In this document: positions 11,993-24,920 of the stretch, piece by piece
How positions within the stretch are numbered: the stretch's first letter is position 1
Layout of the letters: each line of letters starts with the position of its first letter
Position numbers and translations under genes: made by a program
Assembly (NCBI GenBank): GCA_000320605.2
Contig: KB445809.1
Coordinates: 310,001-374,000, forward strand
Source of the DNA: Gelatoporia subvermispora B
Lineage: Eukaryota > Basidiomycota > Agaricomycetes > Polyporales > Gelatoporiaceae
Direction: 5' to 3'
Length of the DNA stretch: 64,000 bases
Notes under the pieces: generated by a model
The model's input: the letters and a program-made list of their open reading frames with translations, nothing else
What the model was told of the DNA's origin: nothing
Database searches by the model: none

Positions 11993-14267
11993 CTACAGCC
12001 AGTCCGATTTGATTAAATCTGCCGCGCGTTCTGCTGTCGCATATACGCATGCCTGCAAGTGGCTCGCTGGGATATATGGCTGCATATTCGAATACAGCAA
12101 TCAGGCGCTGTCTGATGTGAATGTGAGATGGACTCACAAAGACCGATGCATCAACAATGCGCAGTCCTACGGCGCCCTTTACCTTCAAGTCCGGCGTGAC
12201 CACACCCTCTTGGCCTGACTCGGGGCCCATGCGCGCTGAGCCCGCGGGGTGGAACTCTGTAGATGTGAAATTCCGAGCGAAATTGGCAATCTCAGCGTCC
12301 GATGACGCCGGAGTCAGCTCGGTGGCTGGCCCGAGGATATATCCATTCCATGCCGATGCTTCTACCATCTTCATTCCGATGCGCACGGCTTGTATCATGA
12401 CGCTCATATCTCTAGAGTCTGTGAGCAGTCCTGGGTCGATAAGCGGGAAGTCGAATGGATCAGTACTGGCGAGTGTGATAGATCCTCCTAAAACCAGACC
12501 TGTAAGCGTCTTCACGCTACAGTAGGCCGAATAAACTTACTTGAGAAAGGTGAAGAGACAGCGGCTCCGATAGTAAAATACTGGCCGGTAGGCGGTACTG
12601 CCTGAACGAGCGAGGCAAATCCATCCTATACTAACGCGTCAGTAACTGGATAGAGCCAGGTACGACAGAAACCCTACGAAGAACATAAGCTCGATTTGTG
12701 CTGCCGTAGGGCCTGCTGAGGCATCTTCGAGCCCGGCACCAACTTTGAGCCAAGCAATCTGATTAGTCCCTGGATCACAATAGCGGCCCGTGCCGGTCTC
12801 CTCCCATTCCTGGAGGAGCTCCGTTGCAACCGTCGCATTACGTGCGACTACATCAGTGGTCCCTTGGGCATTGGCAAACCACTGCAGGGTAAGGAATGGG
12901 TGGTCCACAAGGTTTTGGCCAACGTCGCTGAGCTCTACCACTGGCTCGATGCCCATAGCCCGGAGGTGAGTCGGGTCACCTACGCCGCTGAGCTGCAGAA
13001 TTTGAGGCGTGTTCACAGCACCTGCACACAGGATGACCTCCTTTTTGGCGGAAATTTGGAAGCGTGGGCCTAGCAAAATCAGGCGTGAGAGGTCGCTCAG
13101 GACGAACCGAAAGAACTATCTGCTTACTTGTCGGAGACTGGGCTATTTGGACAGCATCGAAGTGGGGCATTCCGTCAGTCGTTCCAGACGCAATGAGCTT
13201 GGTAACTTGCGTCATCACGAGGACGTCTATATTCGACCGGTTCAAGACCGGCTGCAAGTAAGCTGTGGCAGAGCTACTCCTCCGGCCCTCCGTGTCGACA
13301 GAGAACGGCAAGCGCCCTGTATCGAGAAAGACGCATGAGTGGAGTTCTCACCGGCGTCTTAGTAGTGGTGTTACTCGTACCAATTCCCAGCGGAGATCCT
13401 GAGTTCATGTCCTCATTGAACGGGAACTCGCTCGGAAGGTCTTCAGTAGTGTCGAAAACGCGTTGATCTATCTCCATCGGAAATCCGCCCAGGCTAATTT
13501 GCACGGGACCGGATGTTCCATGAAGGGAGGGAATGATTTCGCCAGAAGTATTGTGATGGTCTGGAGGTGCGACTAAGCTCTCACTCTTTTGATATGAGCA
13601 TCGGCTGGTAGGCTTAGTAGAGTTTACTCACTTTCTTCATGTATGGCAACATGGCATCCCAGGACCAGCCATTGTCGCCTGTGAATGATGCGAATCGGTT
13701 CCAATCGTCTTGAGAGGCCCGTGTCCAGGCCTGAAGATCTATTCCAACGTAAGTAAACAGTGGCGCGTCACAGAGAAGTCTTCTACACACTGATTGTGCT
13801 CGATCCACCGAGCGCGCGACCTCTTGGGTATGGAATCGTTCGGCCATTTAAACCTGATTGAGCAGTACTAGTATAGTTCCAAGTGAGCGAAGATGTTGGG
13901 AGTAGCGTTGTGGCCAAGTACGGGATTTCGTCGGCGATTACACCGGCGTTCCTAAGATTAAAACCATCATCGATCTACGTGCTTCTCAGTCGAAGGCTTC
14001 CTGTAACTTACGATATGCCGGATTCTACAATTAGAACGGTAAAGGAGGACTCTTCCGTCAGCCTATTAGCGATCACATTGCCCGCTGTGCCAGCTTGGCA
14101 AAGATTAAGTGCGAGAAGCGAGGGATGCGGATATTATAAAGCTCACCGCCCACAATAATGAAGTCGTACTCAGTCTTCTCCAATTGGGAAGGATTTGTGT
14201 GAAGCATACAAATAGTAGTTGGAGCCCATATTGAAATCGCGAGAAGGCAATCGAACAGAAGACGCAT
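11993..14267 (-). CDS. Secreted GMC oxidoreductase (aryl-alcohol-oxidase / glucose-dehydrogenase type)
   Basis: FAD-dependent alcohol or sugar oxidoreductase; the secreted members supply H2O2 for lignocellulose decay. Starts [16 protein letters not shown], a signal-peptide-like N-terminus. The FAD-binding Rossmann motif is split by intron 1 (14146-14094): [17 protein letters not shown], then the family's VLIVESG. Next come [13 protein letters not shown] (about 13830-13800), [53 protein letters not shown] (GMC signature 2), and near the C-terminus [12 protein letters not shown] and [19 protein letters not shown]. Both catalytic positions are His (HPAG and SHLQA). Eight or more introns, all consistent; stop at 11993-11995. 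No disruption seen. Substrate not predictable. Confidence 0.88.
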
Positions 14268-16863
14268 GATAGCGTTGCTAAAGTAGGATAATCAGCTAGA
14301 ACTCACAGCTGCGAAATGCTCCTTAGGGTGCTCATATATGAATGCACCAAGCCACCTGGAAATTCCAACGAGTTTGGAATCGCCCCGTATTTTACGTCGC
14401 CACTATCAGGTTTCACAATTACCATCCGACAGAAAGGTTGTGGTACCTGAGAACCGAGTCTAATAATTTGTCGATCTTGACTCCCAGGAACGCTGCAATG
14501 TTTCTATTCTTGCGAGCGTTCTCTCACTGCCACAGCTAGAGGGACTTCGATGGATTGCGCCCGAAGTGATGCATCAGCTGATTCACCCAGAATCAAATCT
14601 AGTAAGGTGACAAGCGATGCGTAGATCATGATCCTATGAATCTCTTGTACACGCATATTGCGTGGAAATCGAGTGCTTGTCAGGAAACTGAGCCTTGAAA
14701 AGAACGACGCTCGTCTGTGGGAATGCTACTAGGTGAGTGACTGGACGATGTCTCTCAGATCGTCTTCTCCATCAGATATCAGACATCGAAGAACACATAC
14801 GAAGATATGGGAGGCGACTCATCTCTCTTGTGCGTTGCAATGAGTCACGGTCACCTATACAGCAGACCTACCGGCTTAAACCGCGGGTCCCGTGCAACGG
14901 TCAAACCGGGACCCCGGAAGCATGCTGTTGGCCGGTCTCCGGTCACCGTTCACTGATCAATGACCAGGTCCAATCTCAAAGTTCTCTCTCTCAATCAACC
15001 ACTGCACCTGTTCGCTGACATTGACTTTTCGATTGGCGGCAGATATCTTTGAAATCTCACATTGACATCTCTGTGAAGATAGTCCCTCAAACCCTAGAAT
15101 CTCGCGAGGAGCCAACGCTGGACAGTTGGTTGAACGAGAACGTCATGGTCTATTTCTATTGATGTGACGCGGTGTGCTATATTCTGGGGTCCCTCTTTGA
15201 TTTCTTCATGAGTCAATAGTTGCTGAGCTGACCATGATTGCCAATGATCGCAGCTCTGGGTGAGCCACTATGCTTGCTAACTCTCGCAGCATCAAGGTCC
15301 AAAGAAGGCTTCACCGTGCTGCGGCCGGGAGATGCCCTTTTCCAATGGGCTTGCACCAGATGGATCAAGAATACCTTGCCGTACGAAATGATTGGTCCTA
15401 CCCATCGAAATAGCTCTCCACCGAGGTGTTGCGTTTCACGCGGCCTTCAACAATGTTCAATCCGATCTTGCAGCATCATCAGACTGTGAGTGCTGCGGCT
15501 GTCGTACGGCCACTAGTGCTGACATTACAACACAGGTATTGGCCAGAGCGCCATGGGGGGCGGAGACCTTTTGTTGATATCATCCGGGCGGAAGGCTGCA
15601 GAACCAGATCTTGTACCTTACGACGTTTCCAACGCCGCCTCAGCGATGTCAGAGCAGAACAAGCAGCAAGGCAATAGAGTTATGCTGGTCATTTTGTCAT
15701 CCATTTAGCTCATCGTGATAGTATGTCAAGTTGAGCCGGCAGCTCATATGACACCAAGACCGCCATGGCTTAGCCATCATTGCGCTCCCCAAGTCGGTAC
15801 GTGCAGCCGTAAATCACGGGTCTTTATTGCACCCCCTAGCTGGTCCTTTGGTGTCTTATTAGGGATATGATGTGTTCTGCACACACTTCTTCAATCCTGG
15901 GTTCTCTGTGACAGCCGGTAGCCAACCCCCGGGTGTGTGCTCAGGAGGTCAATTCTGACACTTGCTGACGGATCAAGACAACAGACCTGCTCCAGGGGAT
16001 GTAATCATAACAGGAGTTGGTCAGTCCATTGCCACCGTCAAGTGAAAGTATCAATGAGGGCACGTTTCCGTGTGAGCTACATTCCGCGAAGTCATCATTT
16101 ACGCGTCGAACAGTTGTTCTAGCAATCTTTGAACCAACTGGTTTGTTCGTCGCCATTTGGGATAGATCCTGGCGGAGCCCATGGTTGATGATAGACCCGT
16201 TCACATGGGTTATCCGTGGAACAGCGAGTTGCAGTCTTGATTGGCCGTTAGCTAGTAAGCTTGATATCTCATGCATTGTGATAGGTTGATGTTCAGCGAT
16301 GGGCAGGCGGGATCGGACCTCGAAGTCTCCCGCTGGCTTCTTCTCAGGTACGAGTGTCTACCTCTTTGAACTACGGGCATGTGCGCACTCCACCAGTCGG
16401 CCACATCGGATGTCTCCTGTCTACCATTTTCCCAGTTACTGCTGCTGTCATGATACTTTGGCGAGGACTTCGATCACGGAGAAGAGCCTTTCTTATTGTC
16501 ACCGTGAGAGTACGAGGAGTGGCACAGCATGGCGCTGCGCGTGCAGGGTCCTGGACTCCTCGCATGCGTTCCGTTGAGGAGGAGACGTCGGTTAGTCGTA
16601 ATCTTGTATTCCACTCCCTCTATTTTTCAGTATGCGCAGCTGTTGCGGGGCAGTGAGTATTGCAAAATCCTCCGTAAAGCCCTGATCCTGATACAACAAG
16701 TTGACTCGTATCATCGCCGCAGGATACGGATCGGAGTCAAGCATGTTAGATATCATCTGCGGCGATGGCAGGTCTCGAAATACAACAACGTGGAAGTGAA
16801 GTTATGCTATTGGGTATGGTGCACTCGAAATATCATTGTGTACAGAATAACGCCCGTTCCTCG
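14268..16863. other. Gene-poor interval with possible coding relics
   Basis: About 2.6 kb. A TATATA element (14333-14340) suits the GMC promoter on the minus strand. At about 15390-15710 (+) two open frames (AFHAAFNNVQSDLAASSD, then GGGDLLLISSGRKAAEPDLVPYDVSNAA to a stop near 15707) have a protein-like composition, but no family was recognised. The stretch 16350-16650 also has an unassigned open frame. Confidence 0.3.
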
Positions 16864-19236
16864 TTAATCAGCAAGCGCGACTCGGAGGGGCAGCTGAGCG
16901 CTAAGATTCCCTCGGACACAAGGTGCCATCACTCCGGGGTTCATCACGGCTGATGGAAGCCGTTGAATGTCCGACGCGTCACAGGCCAAGCGGAACTCGA
17001 AAGACTCGAGGACTTCGGCCAGGATCGCCTGAGATTCCATGACCCTGTGTCATGGGCTGAATATGGCGTCAAAATGGATGAGGAAAGACAGCTCACGAGA
17101 AACGCCATCTGCACACCAGAACACCAGAAGACGACAATCTTCAGTCCCTAGACAAGATGAGCGATGTAAACCCTTACCCGATGCAACTTTGCGGTCCATA
17201 TGCTATTCGATTTCGTCAGTACACATTGAGTTGACGAGAGGCACGACTACGCACAGAACGTCATGCTGATGTAACAGAACAATCAGGTCAGCGACGCAGA
17301 TGTCTACTCGTAAAGAGGACATACAGGTTAGCGAACAGTCCGAGACCTGTTTCGTTGCAAATGCGATCGTCCAAAAATCTAGATGGGTCCCACACGTCGG
17401 CATTGTCACCCCATAGTTGATGAAGTCTGCGATGTGATAGATGAGGATATACCACAAGCGGTGGATGTAATGACCAGCACGCACCGATTGTAGGCACAGA
17501 ACGACAACCACATTTCTTGACCTGCAAACACGGGAACCTCTGTAACGAGTTCGCCAGTCCTGGATCGCACCGGATACTGTAGAGGGATCTTGTCGTCTTT
17601 GGACGCTACTCGTCGTACATTCGGGGCAACAGGGTGGTACCGCAGTGTCTCCTGCAGACCGGATAATGATTGTCGCGGCTAAAGAATCCACATAGCATAC
17701 CTTGATTGCTGCCATACAGTAGGTCATTGAATCCAGATCTTCCACCGTGAAACTGGCATCTCCCCGGGCAACAACGCTGGAGCGCATGTCCCGTATCTCA
17801 TCCCTCAGCCTTTTCTGCCAATCCGGGCTCTGTGCGAGCTCAAATAGAAGCCACGCAAGAGTAGTTGCCGTAGTATCGTGTCCTGCTATTGTGATTGAGC
17901 CCATTTGGGCGGTCATCTCCGCGTCGCTGAGTTGATTCTTCGGATTTTCGGACGCGTTTGCTCGTACTGTACGACAAGGAGCATAATTCAGCATCATATA
18001 TCACAGCACGATAGACGATTACCTAAGAGGCTCATTAGATCCTTCTTGACTTCGTTTCCTGAGGCGAAATCCTCATCCTTATCTCTCAATAGCTTCCGCG
18101 CTTCCTTATCGAATGCCTTCCGAATCTGACGGATCCTCCGAACATTCTTGAGTGGCAAGAAGTCCATAAGGCGTAGCACGCTCTTGGGAAAGTACTTCCA
18201 AGTAGACCTGACTAGTAATTCCGTCTTCGAAGGGTACAACGCAGTGTCGATGCTGCCGCTGCTATCAGTAAGTATCAGAGAAAGGTCAGAAATCCACGCA
18301 CAACATGTTATTGTATACGCTGAAAAGTTCACTGCCTTCGTTGTTGAGAGCTCCGAATGAGTAGTCGAACGAAGCTAGAGGGTTCACGCTATTAACTGAC
18401 AGTGAGAAATGTGAGCGTCGGACTTCCGACCTTCCCCTATGATATCGAGCGCAAGTCTGGTCAACCACGTATATACGCAAGTAGTCATGCGTCCTTCACG
18501 ACAGGCTGCAAGCTCGGTCTTCCACATTTCAATCATCTGGTTGTTGCTAATTTATGAGCGGTGATAGTGAACTCGTGCTGCATTAAAACATACTCTGTAG
18601 ACATTGTGTTGGAATATCGGTAGGTACACACGAAGTTGAGGGGCGCTAAACATAGGGTACATGACCCGCCTATGTCGCTGATGTACTTGCCCCGAGGACC
18701 AAATAATGCCGGGGCCGGCATACATGCGAATTAGTTCGATGTTGTCGGCGGGCTTGGGGAAGTTATGCGACAGCTTCTGAATGATATGCTGCAATGCCTA
18801 ATAACAGATTAGCAATTAACGACAGTCTATCCCGAAAGCATAGAGTGTACTACCTTTGGATCGGCTGTCATGAGTATTGTTTCCTAGCGTAACGATGTGA
18901 ACATCGTCAAATTATCTCATATATATATTTCAAGCTAACCCCAAGGATGCCATTGAGAGACCAGGTCGCACCGTATTCGCGGATCCATCTGAAGTCCAAG
19001 TCGCCCGCCTGGTCTTGTCTGTTGAACTCCAGCACGTTTCCTTGAGAGTATGAAGTGTCCAGATTCGTACACACGTGTCAGACGTCAGATATCAATGTTA
19101 CAATCTCACCAAATAACAAGGACGGAGAGGAAGGACCACATATGTATCGGAAGGAATACCGTATGAGTGCGCGTCGGGCAATCAGCACGAGTACGGCGCC
19201 AAATGTGACGAGTATGGCTACTGCCTCCAAGCTCAT
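16864..19236 (-). CDS. Cytochrome P450, CYP5144/CYP5150-like, possibly defective at the heme loop
   Basis: Microsomal monooxygenase of a different P450 family from the CYP63-like genes. Start MSLEAVAILVTFGAVLVLIA is the membrane anchor, followed by the proline hinge (CGPSSPS). Exons then read VLEFNRQDQAGDLDFRWIREYG, ADPK, ALQHIIQKLSHNF, PGIIWSSGQVHQRHRRVM (C-helix WxxxR-type region), FSAPQLR, DYSFGALNNEGSE, I helix ITIAGHDTTATTLAWLLFELA (about 17890), LRYHPVAPNVRRVA (ExxR region), DNADVWDPSRFLDD, and the tail CIGWRFSVMESQAILAEV. At the heme-binding loop (about 17190-17280) the joined reading gives AYGPQSCIG: the Cys is present but the usual Arg is Gln. I could not connect the preceding exon (LMTF) in frame, so a small lesion there is possible. 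Family assignment is approximate. Confidence 0.75.
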
Positions 19237-21900
19237 CTCAAAGGCCACAGTGCACGGGTAAGGAGTAGGAGGAATTGTGCTACAGAAGTGTTCTGGATGT
19301 GTGTCGCAAAAACGCGCCGTCTAGATGTATGCTATCATGTCTACGGTTCAGACTCAGTCGCGCCATTATGTTCCCGAGAGAAGGTTTGAACATAATTGGT
19401 AGCATATCGTGAGAGCTCCACATCCACAATAAACTAGCAATAAACTCCCGGCGTACCAGGGCTTCGCCTGAGAAATGAGAACCCAGTAGACACACCGGAG
19501 CGGCAGTGAGGACATTCGTGGCGACGACGCATTACCGTAACAGGGCTTGATGTTCTGTCTGTGTGTTTGAGATGCACCGCCTGTCCTGCGCGCTTCAGCT
19601 AGTGCTCTCACTTCAGCGTGTGGACTTGACAATAGCGCGGTTCCGACCGAAAGGGCGCATCACCTGGACTGTCCAAGAGGCATCCACCTGACCTGAAGCG
19701 TTCCGTTCGATGCGCGTGCCTACAGCGCACACTCACTTCTTCGACTGCGTGTGAGAAACATATCAGATGGAGAACGGAATGCTAGGCAAATGATGGAAGG
19801 GTAGGTGTACGAACCTTAACTGGTCCGTCGAATTGTACCGGTCTACCCAAGCTCGTTGTCCACGCATCGGAACTCACGGACTGGGACAGACCCAGAAGTT
19901 GATGATGGAGCCTTCAACTTTGATTGGCAATAGATGGAGCGCTTCAAACCGTGAGAAATATCAGTCTATCCACCGCCTGCGTTCCCTTGTGGCGCTGCTA
20001 TGATGCTTTCGACATATCGTGGGAAGGATAACCTGTCACAGGCACAGTAGTCCCAAAATACGCCACAACGGCTCGCCAGGGACTGTGTGGGCGAAGTCGT
20101 ACAAGCGGTCCAGGATCAAGAACCACTCGGGAGTCGGCGCAACTGAGCTGGGCACGGAGGTAATATTGAGTCCATGTTGACCGCGTTGAACTTGGATGCA
20201 CATGTCATTTCACGCTGTTTTCCTCAGCAAACTGTATACTATCTCTCTCACGAGGTACTAGTACCAACAGTTTCCCTCGATGAAGACAAGTTAGACTGAC
20301 AGGGACAATGAAAAGTGGACATGACAAGGGCTAGGCTTTGCATGTTCAGGAATTAGTCCGGCACGAAAATATGGTATAATCGCTTTCTACAGATAGACTA
20401 CGTCCTCCAGCAGGCATCTTCACCCTATGTATCTGCTATGAAATGAGATGCCGAGATTTCAAAAGCGCTCGTGCTGTACAGGATGGTGATCAGCCGTCCA
20501 TGAGTACAAGAAGTCCGGCTCCTATCTCAGCACGGACTCCCACTCGGACTCGGACATACGTAGCCTCAAACCTTATGCATGAAGGTGTCGGAGACGGCAT
20601 TCCGCGCGAGTATGCGTCGCTTTGAGAACTGCGACATGAAATTGTGAAAGGTTGTATACAGATGTAAGTTTAATTGACAAAGGGAGCCAATCACTACTAT
20701 TTCATTGTGGTCTTTCCCGAACTACGACAGCCCGTACTAGGCCCTATGTGGTTTGTGGCGTGCTGCTGCAAGGTGAGAACTGAGTGGATGAAAGTATGAG
20801 GGCATCTCTGCTGTAAAACTGGGGTACAAAGTACGCGGCAGATATTTGTCATGCTCAGAACCTGAAACCATCTGCCATGTACCGTGACATGGATTCCTGG
20901 GTGGGTATGTCATTCCCGCAAACCTCCTGTCAGTCGTCGAGAACATCTCGTTGATTGCTCCCGGTATCTCCTAGTTGTTCACACCTCACATTAGGTTACA
21001 GCCTCCGGAACCATTGATATATATGTCCACGAACTCCGCATGATAGACCGCAGTTGTGACATACATCCTGCGCATCTCCGAAGCCTGCGGTGCGTACGAC
21101 ACGGGAAGGCGTTCATTTCTAAGCTCTCTCGAGCGTTAGCTTGACAGTGGCACAGAGTGGGAAGGCATTTACAAATACATCTGATGTATGCAATGTCTCA
21201 ACATGATATACATACCAACTCGGAGATCGTCAAGCTTGTGACAGAAGCGCGAGGTTCTATGGTGCAGTTAGCACTCTGGCAAACGTCGCATGCTTTGCTC
21301 TCGCTAGCACAGGATCGATTCGAGTTCCCTGGGGGCATCGGCCTGGCAATTGTCGCTCTGAAGTGGGTGCTAAGATATAATATCCGTTTGAGCGTTGCCA
21401 GTCGTACGAGCGCATGTGCAAGACTTTGGATATGCTTTGGGCTGCAAAGCTCTGCCAAAGCGGAAGCTGCGGAACGTATCTGATAGGGACACCCGGATCG
21501 CAATCTGGGTCCGCTGGAATGCCGCTGTGAGTCGCAGTGACACATGTCCGCCCAAGCCGGCGCTTGAGAGTCTATGCGCGCGCCTTCTGAATTTGAACTT
21601 GCCTCTACCACGCCCGTCACAGGAGCTTGACCTACCATACCATCTTCGGTCTCATCGTATCGGTATATCGTGTTCTTCGCGAATTAGGATCAATGATATC
21701 TACTTCATCGTGACCCCTCCAGGACTTCATAGCTGCCATTCAGCACTGTATTGTCACCATCCTCGGCTCCGTCAGGCAAGGTACGCTCCTTCATGCATTC
21801 ATGACTAAAGGTATGATTCCTGAAGAGATTTTCTATATGGTATTTGTGATAGATTCACAAGTTGGTTTGAAGTCCAAATCATATCCCGCTCTCGCCAGCT
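19237..21900. other. Gene-poor interval
   Basis: About 2.7 kb with only short open frames on both strands and no recognised domain, RNA gene or clear repeat. It separates the minus-strand P450 from the second CYP63-like gene. Confidence 0.4.
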
Positions 21901-24164
21901 ATGCCTGTTCTCGAGCTACCTGCCACCGCGTACCGCACACGTTTCTTCTTGGGCGCCATATCATCAATCCAGTGGCCATTCTCATTCACGTTCATCCTAT
22001 TGAAGCTAATCGGCGATTCATCCTTACTCCTGCGCATTGCTTTATACGCTGCCTCCTTACCCATCTGGATCGGCATCACTGAATGGTATAATGAGTGGCG
22101 TAACGACAGGCTAGCAAGAGAACATGGTGCGCAGACAATCCCTAGTGTCAAAGGCAAATGGCCGGGAAACGTGGACATTATGCTGCGCTTGGGAAAGGAC
22201 CTACGCACTGGCTACGTGATGCAGGTGTTCACTGATCTGTTGGATGAACATCACTGCGACACGTTGAACGTACGGATTTTGTGGCGAAGTATGGTGCGTC
22301 GTTAGGTTTGTAGAAGTATAAAGAGTTGTCGTTGCGAATCCTCGGAGCTCCGTAGATTATCAGCAGGGACGATCTCGTGATCAAGTCCGTCCACTCCACT
22401 AAGTTTCTGGCGTTTGAGAGAGGATTCGAGGGGCGTGAATGGATGTAAGGATTTCCGCTAGAGTTACCTGTGTTTCTCGCTCACATTGTCTCAGGGGCAC
22501 ATTCCTAGGCCGCGGGATCTTTGTCAGGTCAGCTCCACTTTAGTCATATGTCCAGGTTTAGGCCATACTCACCTGTCGTATACCTCTGTAGTGATGGCGA
22601 AGAATGGAAGCAGGCAAGTTGTCAGATCATTATACACTGGAGGCAGGAGACTGATGGATACAACTAGAACCGAGCAATGATTCGCCCATTCTTTAGCAAA
22701 GAGCGCATATCGGATGTGAACATCGTCGACACTCATGCTGATAAGGCAATATCTATCCTGACGGAGGCTGCACAATCGAACACTGTCGTCGACCTCCAGG
22801 ACATCTATGCTCGATTCACACTGGACGCCGGGGCTGACTTCCTTTTGGGAATGAAAACGAAATCACTTTCCGCGCCACGTCCTGTAGCCTTCACCGCACG
22901 CCTTGGAGCCAAGGGCGCAGCCACCGATGGGGATTTTGGTTCTTTCGCATATGCGTTCGATCACATTCAGGTCGTCATCGCACTGCGTACACGCGTTGGT
23001 AAGGTTTGGCCACTATACGAACTATTTGGCGACCGCACCCTGCCGGACGCCAAGGTGATCACGGACTGGGTCAAACCACGCGTTGAAGAGGCGCTGCAGG
23101 AGAAAGCGAAACGGCGACAAGACGGGTTGTCTCAGGGCAAAAGTGATCGCACATTGCTGGATACATTGATCGAACAGACGGAAGGTGAGCTTCCTTCAGG
23201 TCGTCATGTGTTCGAAACATGTTGAGGCTATCCAGATGAGGCTGCCGTACGATACGGCCTGTTGAATGTTTTAATGGCGTCTCGAGACACAGTAAGGAGA
23301 TGGTTTCCTTTTGATCGACACTATAATGCTCAGCTTGGTTCAGACTGCAGCTCTACTGTCGTTCACCACATATCTGTTATGCTTGCATCCCCAGGCTATG
23401 CAGCGTCTTCGCCAAGAAGTCTTAGAGTCATGCGGGCAGACCGGACAGCCTTCGCGAGAGTCGTTGCAGAAACTACCCTATAGTATGTTGTATGATAGTG
23501 GAGGAGTTTATCTCTCAACTGACAACTTGCTATCTTCATTGTTAGTGACGGCCGTCCTGAATGAATCACTCCGCTTATTCCCTCCTGCACCTAGAGGTAC
23601 TCGACAGGCGATCAAAGACACTTACGTCACATCGGCCGAACATGGCACATTCATCCACATTCCCAAAGGCTCTCGTCTCAACTGGAACACGGTCGCGCTC
23701 CATCGAAGGCCAGACTTCTGGGGAGAGGATGCAGAAGATTTTGTCCCGCAGCGATGGTTGGATCCTGAAATTGCTAAGCGGATTGCAGAACGACCATCAA
23801 TGTATATTCCATTCTTGCAAGGACCGAGGGTCGTGAGTGAGCTGTTATCTCCTGCGGTGCCGCATCCTAACGCGGCTGTCAGTGTCCTGGACAGGATTTC
23901 GCTAAATTACAAGTGGCGTATCTGCTATCACGGATTTTGCAGAAATTTTCCCAGATCGAGCTGGTCCCGGAAGCACTTCCGAAGGATGCAATACCACCGG
24001 AGCACTGGAAGCAGAGGAAGGGCCGGCAATCGACTGAACAATGCTGGCCTAGCACAGCATTCACATTGTTCATGAAGGCGAGTTGTCGCCTCAGTTGAGG
24101 GATCGCACGCTGTTAGCTGATAACCACTTCACAGGGTGGCATGTGGGTACGCGTTCATGAGTAG
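21901..24164 (+). CDS. Cytochrome P450, CYP63-like (clan 52), copy 2
   Basis: Paralogue of the gene at 1850, with the same intron positions wherever compared. Exon 1 (21901-22293, 131 codons) holds two hydrophobic stretches and the shared KGKWPGNVDIMLRLGKD. Later: NRAMIRPFFSKERISD (22668), ARFTLDAGADFLLGM, I helix LNVLMASRDT / TAALLSFTTYLL split by an intron, ESLRLFPPAPRGTR (ExxR), PQRWLDPE, and heme loop FLQGPRVCPGQDFAKL split by an intron at about 23834-23884. The end reads GGMWVRVHE-stop. The last intron (24078-24134) starts with GC where copy 1 has GT at the homologous site, so it is probably a GC-AG intron. Otherwise intact. Lies at the left edge of a segmental duplication whose other copy is decayed (32985-34720). 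Confidence 0.85.
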
Positions 24165-24499
24165 CCCGGCTCCCTCCCTCTCCTGCACACGGATCTTGTA
24201 TAGCTGTCTGGATTCCCTATGTATAACGTGTCTTGCATCTCGGATGACTCGGTTCTTGTGATGTACAGGTCCTATGTGCGGCTTGTCTGCCGTTTCGGGT
24301 TTGAAGGCGGACGCTAACCTACATATAGCTAGCTCCACGGGGTGCACCATCCCGTGCTGAAATCAGCTGTAACTTTTACTCGGTGAATTGCCGCCTCTTA
24401 ACGGCAGAACCCTTGCTTGCCCTGTTGCACACATTCGACTTTCTCGTTCAGAGCATATTTTTCTGTATAATTTATGACAGCATAACGACGACCGCAGTG

Positions 24500-24920
24500 G
24501 TATATTCTATCCCCGCAAGCACTAGAGGGCCTGGAAGATTCTGTTATTCGGTTGACGTTGCGACATGGTCGTTCCAAATTACGGTCCACGCAAGCAGGAA
24601 CATATTCGCGAACCGGCCGCAGGCGTCAATTTCCCATGACAGCAGCGTACGCTTTCACGGATTATCGTGCTCAGGGCCAAACAATACCTTATGTGCTAGT
24701 CGACATCGCGACACCTCCGACAGGTGGCCTTGGTCTATTCAACTTCTACGTTGCTGTGTCCCGAAGTTCAGGAAGAGCGACAATCCGGCTCCTACGAGAC
24801 TTCGACGAAGAGCTTTTCATGGCGTCACATAGTCCATGATGATCGCTTAGAAGCTTTGAATACCGCGACGGAGGTATGGTGGAGAGAAATGGGTCACGAT
24901 TACATTCAGACCGGGAATTC
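24500..24920 (+). pseudogene. PIF1/Helitron-type helicase C-terminal fragment
   Basis: The 24552-24839 frame contains RRRQFPMTAAYAFTDYRAQG followed by QTIPYVLVDIATPPTGGLGLFN and YVAVSRSSGRATIRLLRDFDEELF. This matches the conserved C-terminal end (helicase motifs V-VI: TDYRAQGQT and VAVSRS) of the PIF1-like helicases that abound in basidiomycete genomes, mostly from Helitrons. The next stretch (DDRLEALNTATEVWWREMG) is in another frame, so the gene end is frameshifted. No Walker A domain is present upstream; the N-terminal part is missing. A relic of a mobile element. Confidence 0.75.

Noticed and set aside
17203..17997. Single 264-codon minus-strand protein
   Set aside because: It is several P450 exons read through introns; the family sequence changes frame at each intron, so it was merged into the P450 gene.
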